DNA of 23,858 bases from positions 1 to 23,858 of the forward strand of contig DAAJ01000086.1 of NCBI GenBank assembly GCA_001701115.1. The letters are read 5' to 3'. Of this stretch, positions 13,028 to 21,019 are shown one piece after another; position 1 is the first letter of the stretch; every line of letters starts with the position of its first letter. The notes below the pieces were generated by a model that searched no databases, was not told the DNA's origin, and saw only the letters and a list, made by a program, of their open reading frames with translations. The DNA comes from Bacteroidales bacterium GP2 (GTDB lineage Bacteria; Bacteroidota; Bacteroidia; Bacteroidales; Muribaculaceae). A program made the translations under genes and the position numbers.

Positions 13028-14223
13028 TTTATTCCGATGATGTGGTCGAATAGCTTTGATGCAGCTTCTGTTTTGCTCATCAAGGGGAGGGGCGTTTCGG
13101 TGCCGTCCGCGCTGATAAGTGTTATGACATTTGTGTCGGTGCCGAAGCCGGCTCCAGGGGTGCGGAGCGAATTCAATGCAATCATGTCAAGGTTTTTGCG
13201 CTTGAGCTTGTCAAGGGCATTTGCCTGTTCGTTGTCTGTTTCAAGGGCAAAGCCGATTAAAACCTGTCCCGGCTTTTTCTCTGCGCCGAGTGTTGCGGCA
13301 ATATCGGGATTCTTGACGAGGTTTATGACAGGCACATCCTGCTTTTCACGCTTGATTTTCTTGTCCGCGGGATTTGCAGGTGCATAATCGGCTACGGCAG
13401 CGCACATCACAGCGATATCGCTCTCCGGGAAAAATTTCTCGCATTGTTCAAGCATCTCTTTTGCGGATTCAACCGGCACAACAGTAACATTCTGCTGCTT
13501 CGGCTGCAATGCCACCGGACCGCTAACGAGAATCACGTCCGCCCCGCGGTGTGCCGCCTCATCAGCAATAGCGTAGCCCATTTTGCCTGAGGAATAATTG
13601 CCAATAAATCTCACCGGGTCGATTTTTTCATAGGTCGGTCCCGCTGTCACAAGCACTTTTTTGCCTTTAAGGGTCTGGGACTGCGCAAAATATTTTTGCA
13701 TCTCCGCAACGATGATTTCCGGTTCCTGCATCCTGCCTTTTCCAACAAGATGGCTCGCAAGTTCACCGGCTGCCGCTTCAATTATATGGTTGCCATAGCT
13801 GCGCAGCAATTCAAGGTTTCTTGTGGTTGACGGGTGCGCCATCATGTCAAGGTCCATTGCGGATGCAATGAAAACGGGAGCTTTCGCGCTGAGATATGTG
13901 GTCACAAGCATATTGTCCACCACTCCATTTGCCATTTTACCGATAGTGCATGCAGTTGCAGGTGCTATTACCATAGCGTCAGCCCACAGCCCGAGGTCGA
14001 CATGGCTGTGCCATTCGCCGGTATTCGCCGTGAAAAATTCACTGATTACAGGATTGCCTGTAAGAGCCGATAAGGTGACCGGGGTTATGAACTCTTTAGC
14101 GGAAGGGGTCATTACCACCTGCACCTCCGCACCTGCCTTAATCAATAAACGAGCAAGCATCGCCGACTTATATGCGGCGATGCCTCCTGTGATTCCAAGA
14201 ATGATATGTTTGCCTTCAAGCAT
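13024..14223 (-). CDS. coaBC: CoaBC: phosphopantothenoylcysteine decarboxylase / phosphopantothenate-cysteine ligase
   Basis: This bifunctional enzyme makes 4'-phosphopantetheine for coenzyme A. The N-terminal FMN-dependent CoaC domain (1-180) has GITGGIAAYKS (10-20), catalytic His74 in EWHSHVDL, and ASAMDLDMM (120-128), a variant of the usual PAMN motif. The substrate-flap cysteine of E. coli CoaC appears replaced: residues 154-165 read ELASHLVGKGRM. The CoaB domain (188-399) has VTAGPTYEKIDPVRFIGNYS and the C-terminal KRKNLDMIALN. The 399 residues are normal length. It overlaps the exonuclease gene by eight bases and the DUF4835 gene by four. Confidence 0.95.
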   Translation of the reverse strand: MLEGKHIILGITGGIAAYKSAMLARLLIKAGAEVQVVMTPSAKEFITPVTLSALTGNPVISEFFTANTGEWHSHVDLGLWADAMVIAPATACTIGKMANGVVDNMLVTTYLSAKAPVFIASAMDLDMMAHPSTTRNLELLRSYGNHIIEAAAGELASHLVGKGRMQEPEIIVAEMQKYFAQSQTLKGKKVLVTAGPTYEKIDPVRFIGNYSSGKMGYAIADEAAHRGADVILVSGPVALQPKQQNVTVVPVESAKEMLEQCEKFFPESDIAVMCAAVADYAPANPADKKIKREKQDVPVINLVKNPDIAATLGAEKKPGQVLIGFALETDNEQANALDKLKRKNLDMIALNSLRTPGAGFGTDTNVITLISADGTETPLPLMSKTEAASKLFDHIIGIK

Positions 14224-14998
14224 CCTTATGGTCTTTGTTTTTTATTCGTTGGTATATTGCAGTAAATGCAGCCTTGGTATTCTGTGCGAAATCGCCGTTA
14301 AGAATCCATGAATAGTAACTTGGGTCGCGGCGTAGCACAGCTTCGGCAAGTTTACCTTTATATTTGCCAAAATTAATTACCTCTCTTTTCTTGTCATCAT
14401 AAACGAGTCTTCCCATGAAGTCCACATTTTTTGTGTGGCTGGAGTATTCCGACAGGAAGTTGATGTCGTTTTCAAGGTCGGGATACCTGTCAAGCTGTGA
14501 TTTGAGCACCTCATATGTCGCCCTTATGTCGGCATTAGCCGAATGTGCCTCCTCAAGCTCTTTTCCGCAGTAGAACCGGTAAGCGGCAATGAGTGTGCGC
14601 TGTTCTTTCTTATGGAAAATAGTCTGAACATCCACAAAGCGAACTCCGGTAAAGTCAAATTTCACTCCTGCGCGCTGAAATTCCTGGTCGAGCATAGGCA
14701 CGTCAAAGCGGTTGGAATTGAAGCCGGCGATGTCGCACCCTTCAAATATGTCCGCAAGTGAATGTGCAATCTGGGAAAACTTTGGTTCTCCAGCCACATC
14801 CTCATCTTTTATGCCATGCACTGCGGTAGCCTCGGCAGGGATGGGGATTTCAGGATTGATTCTCCTTGTGCGCTCATACTCGCTACCGTCCGGCATTATC
14901 TTGATTAATGACAATTCCACAATGCGGTCATTGAGGATGTCGGTGCCGGTAGTTTCGAGGTCAAAAAATATTATAGGTCGGTCAAGTTTTAGATTCAT
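14216..14998 (-). CDS. DnaQ-family 3'-5' exonuclease (ExoX-like)
   Basis: This is a DEDDh exonuclease of 260 residues. Exo I is FFDLETTG with D13 and E15, Exo II is NSNRFDVPMLD with D99, and Exo III is H152-x(4)-D157 (AHSANADIRAT). All metal-binding residues are present. Residues about 205-245 (VINFGKYKGKLAEAV to YYSWILNGDF) form the small C-terminal domain seen in exonuclease X-type proteins. It lies 15 bases after dnaN, so it may serve as a proofreading or repair nuclease near the clamp. It could be annotated as DNA polymerase III epsilon, but the C-terminal domain argues for an ExoX-like enzyme. Confidence 0.88.
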   Translation of the reverse strand: MNLKLDRPIIFFDLETTGTDILNDRIVELSLIKIMPDGSEYERTRRINPEIPIPAEATAVHGIKDEDVAGEPKFSQIAHSLADIFEGCDIAGFNSNRFDVPMLDQEFQRAGVKFDFTGVRFVDVQTIFHKKEQRTLIAAYRFYCGKELEEAHSANADIRATYEVLKSQLDRYPDLENDINFLSEYSSHTKNVDFMGRLVYDDKKREVINFGKYKGKLAEAVLRRDPSYYSWILNGDFAQNTKAAFTAIYQRIKNKDHKDA

Positions 14999-15013
14999 TG
15001 ATGTTATGTATTA

Positions 15014-16138
15014 TCAGTCAACGATGTTCATAGGCATGAGGAGGATGAGCAGTTCAGAGTCCGGCTCATTCTCAGCGGGAACGCATACAGCCGGATGGCT
15101 TGCGTCCGACAGCTTCATGATAACATCTGTTGTGGAAATGGTTGAAAAGATTTCGATGAGGTAAGGCGCTCCGAATCCAATCATAAAATCATTTCCGGTA
15201 TAGCTGCATGGCACGGATTCCCAACCGCTGGTGCCATAGCTGTTGTCGCGGGCACGGAGTGTAAGTGTGTCCGGTGTGAGTTTGAATTTGACAAGCCCGT
15301 TGCCGCAATCGCCGAAGACTCCTACACGGCGCACTGCAGTGAGGAAAGAGAGGCGGTCAACAGTAAGGGCATAAGGGTTATTTGCGGGAATAACTTTGTC
15401 GTAGGGAGGGAACGCACCTTTAATCTGGCGGCAGTCGAAAGTGAATGAGGGAGAATTGAACTTGACGCTCTTCTCTGAAACCGTCACCTCTATTTCATCC
15501 TCCTTGCCAAATACATTTTTAAGCACTGTCGCGGGCTTGAGGGGCAGGATGAATGAGCATTCCGAGCCAGGTTTGATAAAAGAGTTGGTATATTTTACGA
15601 GTTTGCGTGTGTCGGTTGCCACAAAAATAATCCTGTCCGGTTTCACATCCCATAAAATACCCATCATCTGCGGGCGCAGCTCGTCTGTACCTACTGCAAA
15701 AATGGTATTTTCAATGCCTTTCATCACCTGGTCTGCCGGCATGGTGAAGCTGATTGTTTCACCTTCCTGTGCCTCGGTAGTCAATGGATATTCAACGCCG
15801 TTGATAGCCACAGTATTGTACATGCCATTGGGGTAAGAAATTTTCACTTCAAGATTGTCATCGTCAATCTCAAATGTTATTCCCTGGTCTGGCATCTCCT
15901 TAAGCAGGTCAACAATTCTGCGTGCGTCAAGGCAGAAAGAGCCGCCACCCTCTGCACCTGTGACCGGAAGACGGCCCACAAGGCTGTTTTCCATGTCTGA
16001 AGCCTTGACAGTGAGTATGTCGCCGTCAAGTGTAAAAAGGAAGTTATTCAGTATTGTAAGGGCGTTCTTGGAATTGATGACTTTGCTGACAGCCGATACA
16101 TAGCTGTGGAGCGTTTTGCTTGGTACGTTGAATTTCAT
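15014..16138 (-). CDS. dnaN: DNA polymerase III beta subunit (sliding clamp)
   Basis: This 374-residue ring clamp holds the replicative polymerase on DNA. It shows the three-domain clamp pattern: MKFNVPSKTLHSYVSAVSKV at the start, domain 1 DMENSLVGRL, domain 2 with the TDTRKLVKY segment, and the C-terminal pocket strand ending SELLILLMPMNIVD, equivalent to the E. coli MPMRL tail that binds clamp-binding motifs. It is first in a seven-gene run and is not next to dnaA here. A well-formed promoter lies at 16171-16201. Confidence 0.96.
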   Translation of the reverse strand: MKFNVPSKTLHSYVSAVSKVINSKNALTILNNFLFTLDGDILTVKASDMENSLVGRLPVTGAEGGGSFCLDARRIVDLLKEMPDQGITFEIDDDNLEVKISYPNGMYNTVAINGVEYPLTTEAQEGETISFTMPADQVMKGIENTIFAVGTDELRPQMMGILWDVKPDRIIFVATDTRKLVKYTNSFIKPGSECSFILPLKPATVLKNVFGKEDEIEVTVSEKSVKFNSPSFTFDCRQIKGAFPPYDKVIPANNPYALTVDRLSFLTAVRRVGVFGDCGNGLVKFKLTPDTLTLRARDNSYGTSGWESVPCSYTGNDFMIGFGAPYLIEIFSTISTTDVIMKLSDASHPAVCVPAENEPDSELLILLMPMNIVD

Positions 16139-16170
16139 GTCTATATCGATTTGTTTTTTCTTCTAAAAGG

Positions 16171-16201
16171 CAAAAGTAGCAAAAAAGCGTAAACCAGCAA
16201 A
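16171..16201 (-). promoter_or_regulatory. dnaN: Promoter of the dnaN operon
   Basis: On the - strand, TTTG (16201-16198), 19 bases, then TACTTTTG (16178-16171) match the Bacteroidetes -33/-7 consensus. The ATG follows 32 bases after the -7 box. Confidence 0.8.
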
Positions 16202-16214
16202 GCAGGCATATAAT

Positions 16215-16246
16215 AAAAAAGCCTGCTCAATAGCTGAACAGGCTTT
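16215..16246 (-). terminator. Terminator of tRNA-Cys
   Basis: On the - strand, AAAGCCTG pairs with CAGGCTTT around a small loop (16246-16218) and continues into a run of T (16220-16215). It begins 4 bases after the tRNA end and insulates dnaN from tRNA transcription. Confidence 0.85.
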
Positions 16247-16249
16247 AGG

Positions 16250-16320
16250 AGGTTCCTAGCAGAATCGAACTGCTGTAAACGGTTTTGCAGACCGGTGCCT
16301 AACCACTCGGCCAAGGAACC
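16250..16320 (-). tRNA. tRNA-Cys (GCA)
   Basis: A full cloverleaf is seen. The acceptor GGTTCCT pairs with AGGAACC, the D-arm is GGCCGAGTGGTTAGGC, the anticodon loop CTGCAAA gives GCA, and the T-arm is CAGCAGTTCGATTCTGCT. The discriminator is U73 as expected for cysteine. CCA is not encoded, as is usual in Bacteroidetes. It has its own promoter and terminator. Confidence 0.95.
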
Positions 16321-16347
16321 ATTGATTTATGAGCGGTTTTGCGAGTG

Positions 16348-16378
16348 CAAAGTTAACCCTAATTTTATAATCTGCAAA
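16348..16378 (-). promoter_or_regulatory. Promoter of tRNA-Cys
   Basis: On the - strand, TTTG (16378-16375), 19 bases, then TAACTTTG (16355-16348) are a full match to the Bacteroidetes consensus, about 28 bases before the tRNA 5' end. Confidence 0.8.
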
Positions 16379-16483
16379 AAAAATGCACAAAATCTTTTCC
16401 GAGGATTGCAAATATGGCATGAAATGGCATCCATGCCGGTGTGAATATCTCTGTAAACGAGCCGGTAATCAGCGAAAAATATT

Positions 16484-16491
16484 TAACTTTG
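16484..16491 (+). promoter_or_regulatory. -7 promoter box of the GH92 operon
   Basis: TAACTTTG matches TAnnTTTG, 40 bases before the ATG at 16532. The -33 region is weak, which would fit dependence on an activator, but no activator site is identified. Confidence 0.6.
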
Positions 16492-16531
16492 CGATAAAAT
16501 AAACTACCGACTAATCAATACCAGTTTTTAC

Positions 16532-18799
16532 ATGCAAATACTGAAACATTTCGCTGTAGTGTCGCTTCTCGTAGCGGCTCCGGCAATGGCGGAAACGACA
16601 ACAGACTACGCCTCACTGGTCAATCCTTTTGTAGGTACAACCAATTATGGCACGACAAATCCCGGCGCGCTGGTGCCTAACGGGCTGATGCAGGTTGTGC
16701 CGTTCAATGTAATGGGTTCCAAGGAGAACCGTTTTGACAAGGACTCCCGCTGGTGGAGCACTCCTTACGATGTGACAAACAAATATTTCACCGGTTATGC
16801 GCATGTTGCTCTAAGTGGAGTTGGCTGCCCTGAACTTGGCTCATTGCTCACAATGGCGACTACCGGCGATATAGAGCCGGATTACCATAAGTATGGTTCG
16901 GGCTATACCGAGGAAACTGCCGCTCCGGGATATTATTCAAACCGTCTTACGAAATATGACATCCTCTCGGAGGTTACGGCAACAACCCGTACTGCTGCTG
17001 AACGTTATACTTTCCCCGGCGGCAAGAGCAATATCCTTATAAATCTTGGCGAAGGTCTCACTAACGAAAGCGGCGCAACCGTGCGCAGGGTGAGCGACAC
17101 TGAAATAGAAGGTTCTAAGCTTCTCGGCACTTTCTGTTATAATCCTCAGGCAGTATTCCCTATCTATTTTGTAATGAGGGTCACACGACGTCCTGATGCC
17201 TCCGGCTACTGGAAAATGCAGCCTGTGATGGAAGGACCGGAGAAAAACTGGGACAAGGACAACGGCACATATAAAATTTATTCAAAGTACGGAAGGGAAC
17301 TATCCGGCGACGACATAGGCTACTTCTTTACATACGACTCGCTTGCTCCCGGAGAACAGGTGGAAGTGAGGATGGGTGTCAGTTTCGTGTCAACCGCTAA
17401 TGCGCGTGAAAACCTTGACAAGGAGCAACTTTCATTTTCATTTGACGAACTGAAGGCGCAGGCGCGCAAGAAATGGAATGATGATTTGGGCAAAATACGT
17501 GTGAAAGGCGGCACGGACGAACAGCGCAAGGTGTTTTATACCGCCCTTTACCACACTCTCATACATCCCAATATATTGAGCGACGTCAATGGCGAATATC
17601 CTCTCATGGAATCTTTCGGCAACGGCAAGAAGGATTATGACCGTTACACAGTTTTCTCGCTTTGGGATACTTACAGGAATGTACACCAGCTTATGACCCT
17701 TGTGTATCCTGAGCGTCAGCTTGACATGGTGCGAAGCATGGTCGACATGTCCAAAGAGTGGGGCTGGTTGCCTAAATGGGAGCTATATGGCCGCGAAACA
17801 TTTACTATGGAGGGTGACCCTGCTATTCCTGTAATAGTAGATACCTACCGTAAAGGGTTGACCGATTTTGATATAGACTCGGCATATATCGCAATGAAAC
17901 GAAGCGCGAACACACCCGGGGCGTTCAATCCTATGCGTCCGGATGTTGACCCGTACATTGAGCTCGGCTACGTGCCTTTAGGCTATTATTCCGGCGACAT
18001 GAGCGGTGACAATTCTGTGAGCCATGCGCTTGAGTATTATGTTGCTGATGCGGCACTTGCTTGGCTTGCTGAGCAGAGAGGCGACAAAGAGTTTGCTGCC
18101 GAACTGCGCAAACGTGCCGCCGGCTATAAGAATTATTATTCAAATGAGAGCGGCACCTTGCGCCCGAAACTCGCTGACGGCAAGTTCCTTTCTCCGTTCA
18201 ATCCCCGCCAGGGTGAGAACTTTGAGGAGGTGCCCGGCTTTCATGAGGGTAGCGCGTGGAACTACACATTCTTTGTTCCCCATGATGTTGAGGGACTTGC
18301 AAAGCTGATGGGAGGAAAGAAAAAATTTGTTGACAAGCTCCAGATGGTGTTTGATTCAACCTTGTATGACCCTGCTAATGAACCTGATATTGCGTATCCT
18401 TACCTTTTCAGCCGTTTCAAAGGAGAAGAATGGCGTACCCAGGAGCAAGTCAACCGCTTGCTGTCCAAATATTTCACGAACAAGCCTGACGGCATTCCCG
18501 GAAATGAAGATACAGGCACCATGTCCGCATGGGCTCTCTTCTCTATGATGGGATTTTATCCGGATGCCCCGGGTGAACCTTTCTATACTGTTACCTCGCC
18601 TGTATTTGATGAGGTGGCAATTGATTTGGGCAATGGCAAGACGCTGGAAATAACGGCAGAACGTCCCTCGGAGGATGCTATTTACATCAATTCCATGACG
18701 CTTGGCGGCAAACCGCTGAAAGATTACCGCATATCGCATGATGACCTTGTGAAAGGCGGCAAACTTGATTTCAAACTTTCAACAACTCCTCGAAAATGA
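16532..18799 (+). CDS. GH92 family alpha-mannosidase, secreted
   Basis: GH92 enzymes are calcium-dependent exo-acting inverting alpha-mannosidases that trim yeast mannan or N-glycans. The protein has 755 residues with a type-I signal peptide (MQILKHFAVVSLLVAAPAMA, cut after residue 20). The N-terminal beta-sandwich has NPFVGTTNYGTTNPGALVPN. The catalytic barrel carries SLWDTYR, the proposed acid E572 in FHEGSAWNYTF and the base region NEDTGTMSAW with D660. The loop before the active site reads NEPDIAYPYLF, unlike the second GH92 here (NEPGHHTPYIY), so linkage preference probably differs; which linkage it cuts cannot be told. Its stop overlaps the next start (ATGA), so the two are co-translated. 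Confidence 0.93.
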   Translation: MQILKHFAVVSLLVAAPAMAETTTDYASLVNPFVGTTNYGTTNPGALVPNGLMQVVPFNVMGSKENRFDKDSRWWSTPYDVTNKYFTGYAHVALSGVGCPELGSLLTMATTGDIEPDYHKYGSGYTEETAAPGYYSNRLTKYDILSEVTATTRTAAERYTFPGGKSNILINLGEGLTNESGATVRRVSDTEIEGSKLLGTFCYNPQAVFPIYFVMRVTRRPDASGYWKMQPVMEGPEKNWDKDNGTYKIYSKYGRELSGDDIGYFFTYDSLAPGEQVEVRMGVSFVSTANARENLDKEQLSFSFDELKAQARKKWNDDLGKIRVKGGTDEQRKVFYTALYHTLIHPNILSDVNGEYPLMESFGNGKKDYDRYTVFSLWDTYRNVHQLMTLVYPERQLDMVRSMVDMSKEWGWLPKWELYGRETFTMEGDPAIPVIVDTYRKGLTDFDIDSAYIAMKRSANTPGAFNPMRPDVDPYIELGYVPLGYYSGDMSGDNSVSHALEYYVADAALAWLAEQRGDKEFAAELRKRAAGYKNYYSNESGTLRPKLADGKFLSPFNPRQGENFEEVPGFHEGSAWNYTFFVPHDVEGLAKLMGGKKKFVDKLQMVFDSTLYDPANEPDIAYPYLFSRFKGEEWRTQEQVNRLLSKYFTNKPDGIPGNEDTGTMSAWALFSMMGFYPDAPGEPFYTVTSPVFDEVAIDLGNGKTLEITAERPSEDAIYINSMTLGGKPLKDYRISHDDLVKGGKLDFKLSTTPRK

Positions 18800-20919
18800 A
18801 AAAATATATTCCAGCCGGAGCATTCCTCCTTGCCTTATGTGCCTGTGCATCGCATCAGGACTCTCAAATGCCTGATCTTACCCAATTTGTTGACCCGCTC
18901 ATAGGTAGTGGCGGGCATGGGCATGTGTTTGTCGGGGCAAATGTGCCATTCGGCATGGTGCAGCTTGGCCCCACCGCCATAACCCAGGCTTGGGACTGGA
19001 CTTCCGGTTACCACGAAAGCGACAGTTCCATAATAGGTTTTTCTCATACGCATTTGAGTGGGACAGGAGTAGGGGACTTGTTTGACATAACGGTTATGCC
19101 TGTTGTCGGAGATGTGACTTATGCGAGAGGCAATTTCGACAGCCAGTCTTCGGGCTTATGGAGTTACGGTGTGCGCTCAGAGCAGGTGGTGCGCCCTGGT
19201 TATTACCGTGTACCTCTTGAGAGGTATGGAATTGATGCTGAACTTACGGCTACAGAGCGCGTAGGCTTCCATCGTTACAAATTTCCTGAAACTGATTCAG
19301 CGGCGATAGTGTTTGATCTCCAGAACGGAGGGTGCTGGGATCGTCCGGTTGACACGGAAATAAAGGCGGAAGGCAACAATATGGTTACCGGGCACAGGTT
19401 TTCAACCGGGTGGTCGTCTGACCAGAAAGTATATTTTGTGGCGCAGTTTTCCGAGCCGTTTGATTCCCTGTCGCTCCATGGGCATGATAATATGTATGGC
19501 AGGCTTGATTTCCCGGCAGGTGATTCGCGGGAAATTCTTGTGAAGGTAGCTTTGTCGCCAACATCTGTAGAGGCTGCAAAAGCAAACCTTGCTGCTGAAC
19601 TCCCAGGGTGGGACTTTGATTCTGTTGCAGCAGAAGCGGATAGGAAATGGAACAATGAGCTTGGAAGAGTAAAGGTTTCGTCCGCAGATACAACTGAGCT
19701 TAAAAAGTTTTATACCGCATTGTACCACACCATGTTTATGCCGGCGTTGATGAGTGACGTGGATTCAGTGCCCGCTTACACCACTTATTCTTTGTGGGAT
19801 ACTTACCGGGCGGAAATGCCTCTTCTCACAATCATCGAGCCGGAACGTTCAAGTGAAATGGTAAATGATATGCTTGCCATATACGACAAGCAGGGCAGGT
19901 TGCCTGTGTGGCATCTATGGGGCTGTGAAACAGATTGCATGGTAGGTAATCCAGGCATTATCCCTGTTGCGGATGCTGTAGTCAAGAATCTCTCCGGAAT
20001 AGATGCCGAAAGGGCGCTTAAAGCTATGATAGCGACTGCGAACGACACTGCGCGTGGCGGAGGTTTGCGCCAGCAGTACGGGTACATTCCTTGTGATTTG
20101 TTCAATGAAGCTGTGGCATACGATATGGAGTATGCTATCGCTGATGCTGCAATAGCCAATGCCGCAAAATATATGGGTGATTCAGCTGTGGCAAAGGAGT
20201 TTGACAACCGCAGCCATTCCTACCGTACATTTTTTGACAGCTCAACCGGCTTTATCCGTGGAAAGGATAGCAAGGGAGAGTGGCGCACTCCTTTTGACCC
20301 ATTCTCAACCACTCACAGGGTGGATGATTATTGCGAAGGCACGGCATGGCAGTACACTTGGCTTGCCCCCCATGATATTGACGGATTGAGAGAATGCTTT
20401 GGTTCACGTGAGGCAATGTTGTCAAAACTCGATTCACTCTTCGTAGTGCCTTCAGTGCTTACCGGAGATGCTTCACCGGATATCACAGGATTGATAGGTC
20501 AGTACGCTCACGGAAATGAGCCGGGACATCATACACCTTATATATATGCTATGCTTGGTGAACCGCGAAAAACTGCTGAACTTGTTACGCATATCATGGA
20601 TGAAATGTACACCGACAAGCCTGACGGGCTTTGCGGCAATGAGGATGCCGGGCAGATGTCCGCATGGTATGTGTTCTCGGCTCTTGGATTCTATCCTGTG
20701 GAGCCTGCGGCGGGTATCTATCGGTTCGGTACTCCCCGATATGAACGTGCTGAAATAGAAGTGCCGGGAGGCAAGTTTGTAGTTGCCGCTCCCGGAGTTT
20801 CGCCTCAGCGCAAATATATCAAGTCTGTGAAACTCAACGGCAAATCGTATGAACTCCCTTATATCGCCCACAAAGATATCATGGCAGGGGGAAATCTGGA
20901 ATTTGAGATGACTGAATAA
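18796..20919 (+). CDS. GH92 family alpha-mannosidase, lipoprotein, possibly alpha-1,2-specific
   Basis: This is a 707-residue GH92 enzyme with a lipoprotein signal peptide: LLALCAC with C17 the likely lipidated cysteine, so it is membrane-anchored, perhaps surface exposed. GSGGHGHVFVGANVPFGMVQ near the start resembles characterised alpha-1,2-mannosidases such as BT3990, as I recall. SLWDTYR, E514 in CEGTAWQYTW and D617 in GNEDAGQMSAW give the catalytic set. The loop HGNEPGHHTPYIY also resembles the alpha-1,2 group. Identity with the first GH92 is visibly low outside the motifs, so this is not a recent duplication. No SusC/SusD pair is in the window, so this is at most a partial polysaccharide locus. 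Confidence 0.92.
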   Translation: MKKYIPAGAFLLALCACASHQDSQMPDLTQFVDPLIGSGGHGHVFVGANVPFGMVQLGPTAITQAWDWTSGYHESDSSIIGFSHTHLSGTGVGDLFDITVMPVVGDVTYARGNFDSQSSGLWSYGVRSEQVVRPGYYRVPLERYGIDAELTATERVGFHRYKFPETDSAAIVFDLQNGGCWDRPVDTEIKAEGNNMVTGHRFSTGWSSDQKVYFVAQFSEPFDSLSLHGHDNMYGRLDFPAGDSREILVKVALSPTSVEAAKANLAAELPGWDFDSVAAEADRKWNNELGRVKVSSADTTELKKFYTALYHTMFMPALMSDVDSVPAYTTYSLWDTYRAEMPLLTIIEPERSSEMVNDMLAIYDKQGRLPVWHLWGCETDCMVGNPGIIPVADAVVKNLSGIDAERALKAMIATANDTARGGGLRQQYGYIPCDLFNEAVAYDMEYAIADAAIANAAKYMGDSAVAKEFDNRSHSYRTFFDSSTGFIRGKDSKGEWRTPFDPFSTTHRVDDYCEGTAWQYTWLAPHDIDGLRECFGSREAMLSKLDSLFVVPSVLTGDASPDITGLIGQYAHGNEPGHHTPYIYAMLGEPRKTAELVTHIMDEMYTDKPDGLCGNEDAGQMSAWYVFSALGFYPVEPAAGIYRFGTPRYERAEIEVPGGKFVVAAPGVSPQRKYIKSVKLNGKSYELPYIAHKDIMAGGNLEFEMTE

Positions 20920-20954
20920 TTGCAGTGATGCTCCTTTTTACTCGCAGTGAACAG

Positions 20955-20987
20955 TTTTTACAAAAACCGGAAAAATTCGTAACTTTG
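20955..20987 (+). promoter_or_regulatory. gpmI: Promoter of gpmI
   Basis: TTTTT (20955-20959) stands about 20 bases before TAACTTTG (20980-20987), a full -7 match with an approximate -33. The ATG follows 32 bases later. Confidence 0.65.
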
Positions 20988-21019
20988 TAACAAATAATCA
21001 ACAATAACAACGCAAAATA

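Noticed and set aside
16532..20919. Recent tandem duplication of a GH92 gene
   Set aside because: The two proteins share motifs only; lengths, signal types and loops differ widely.
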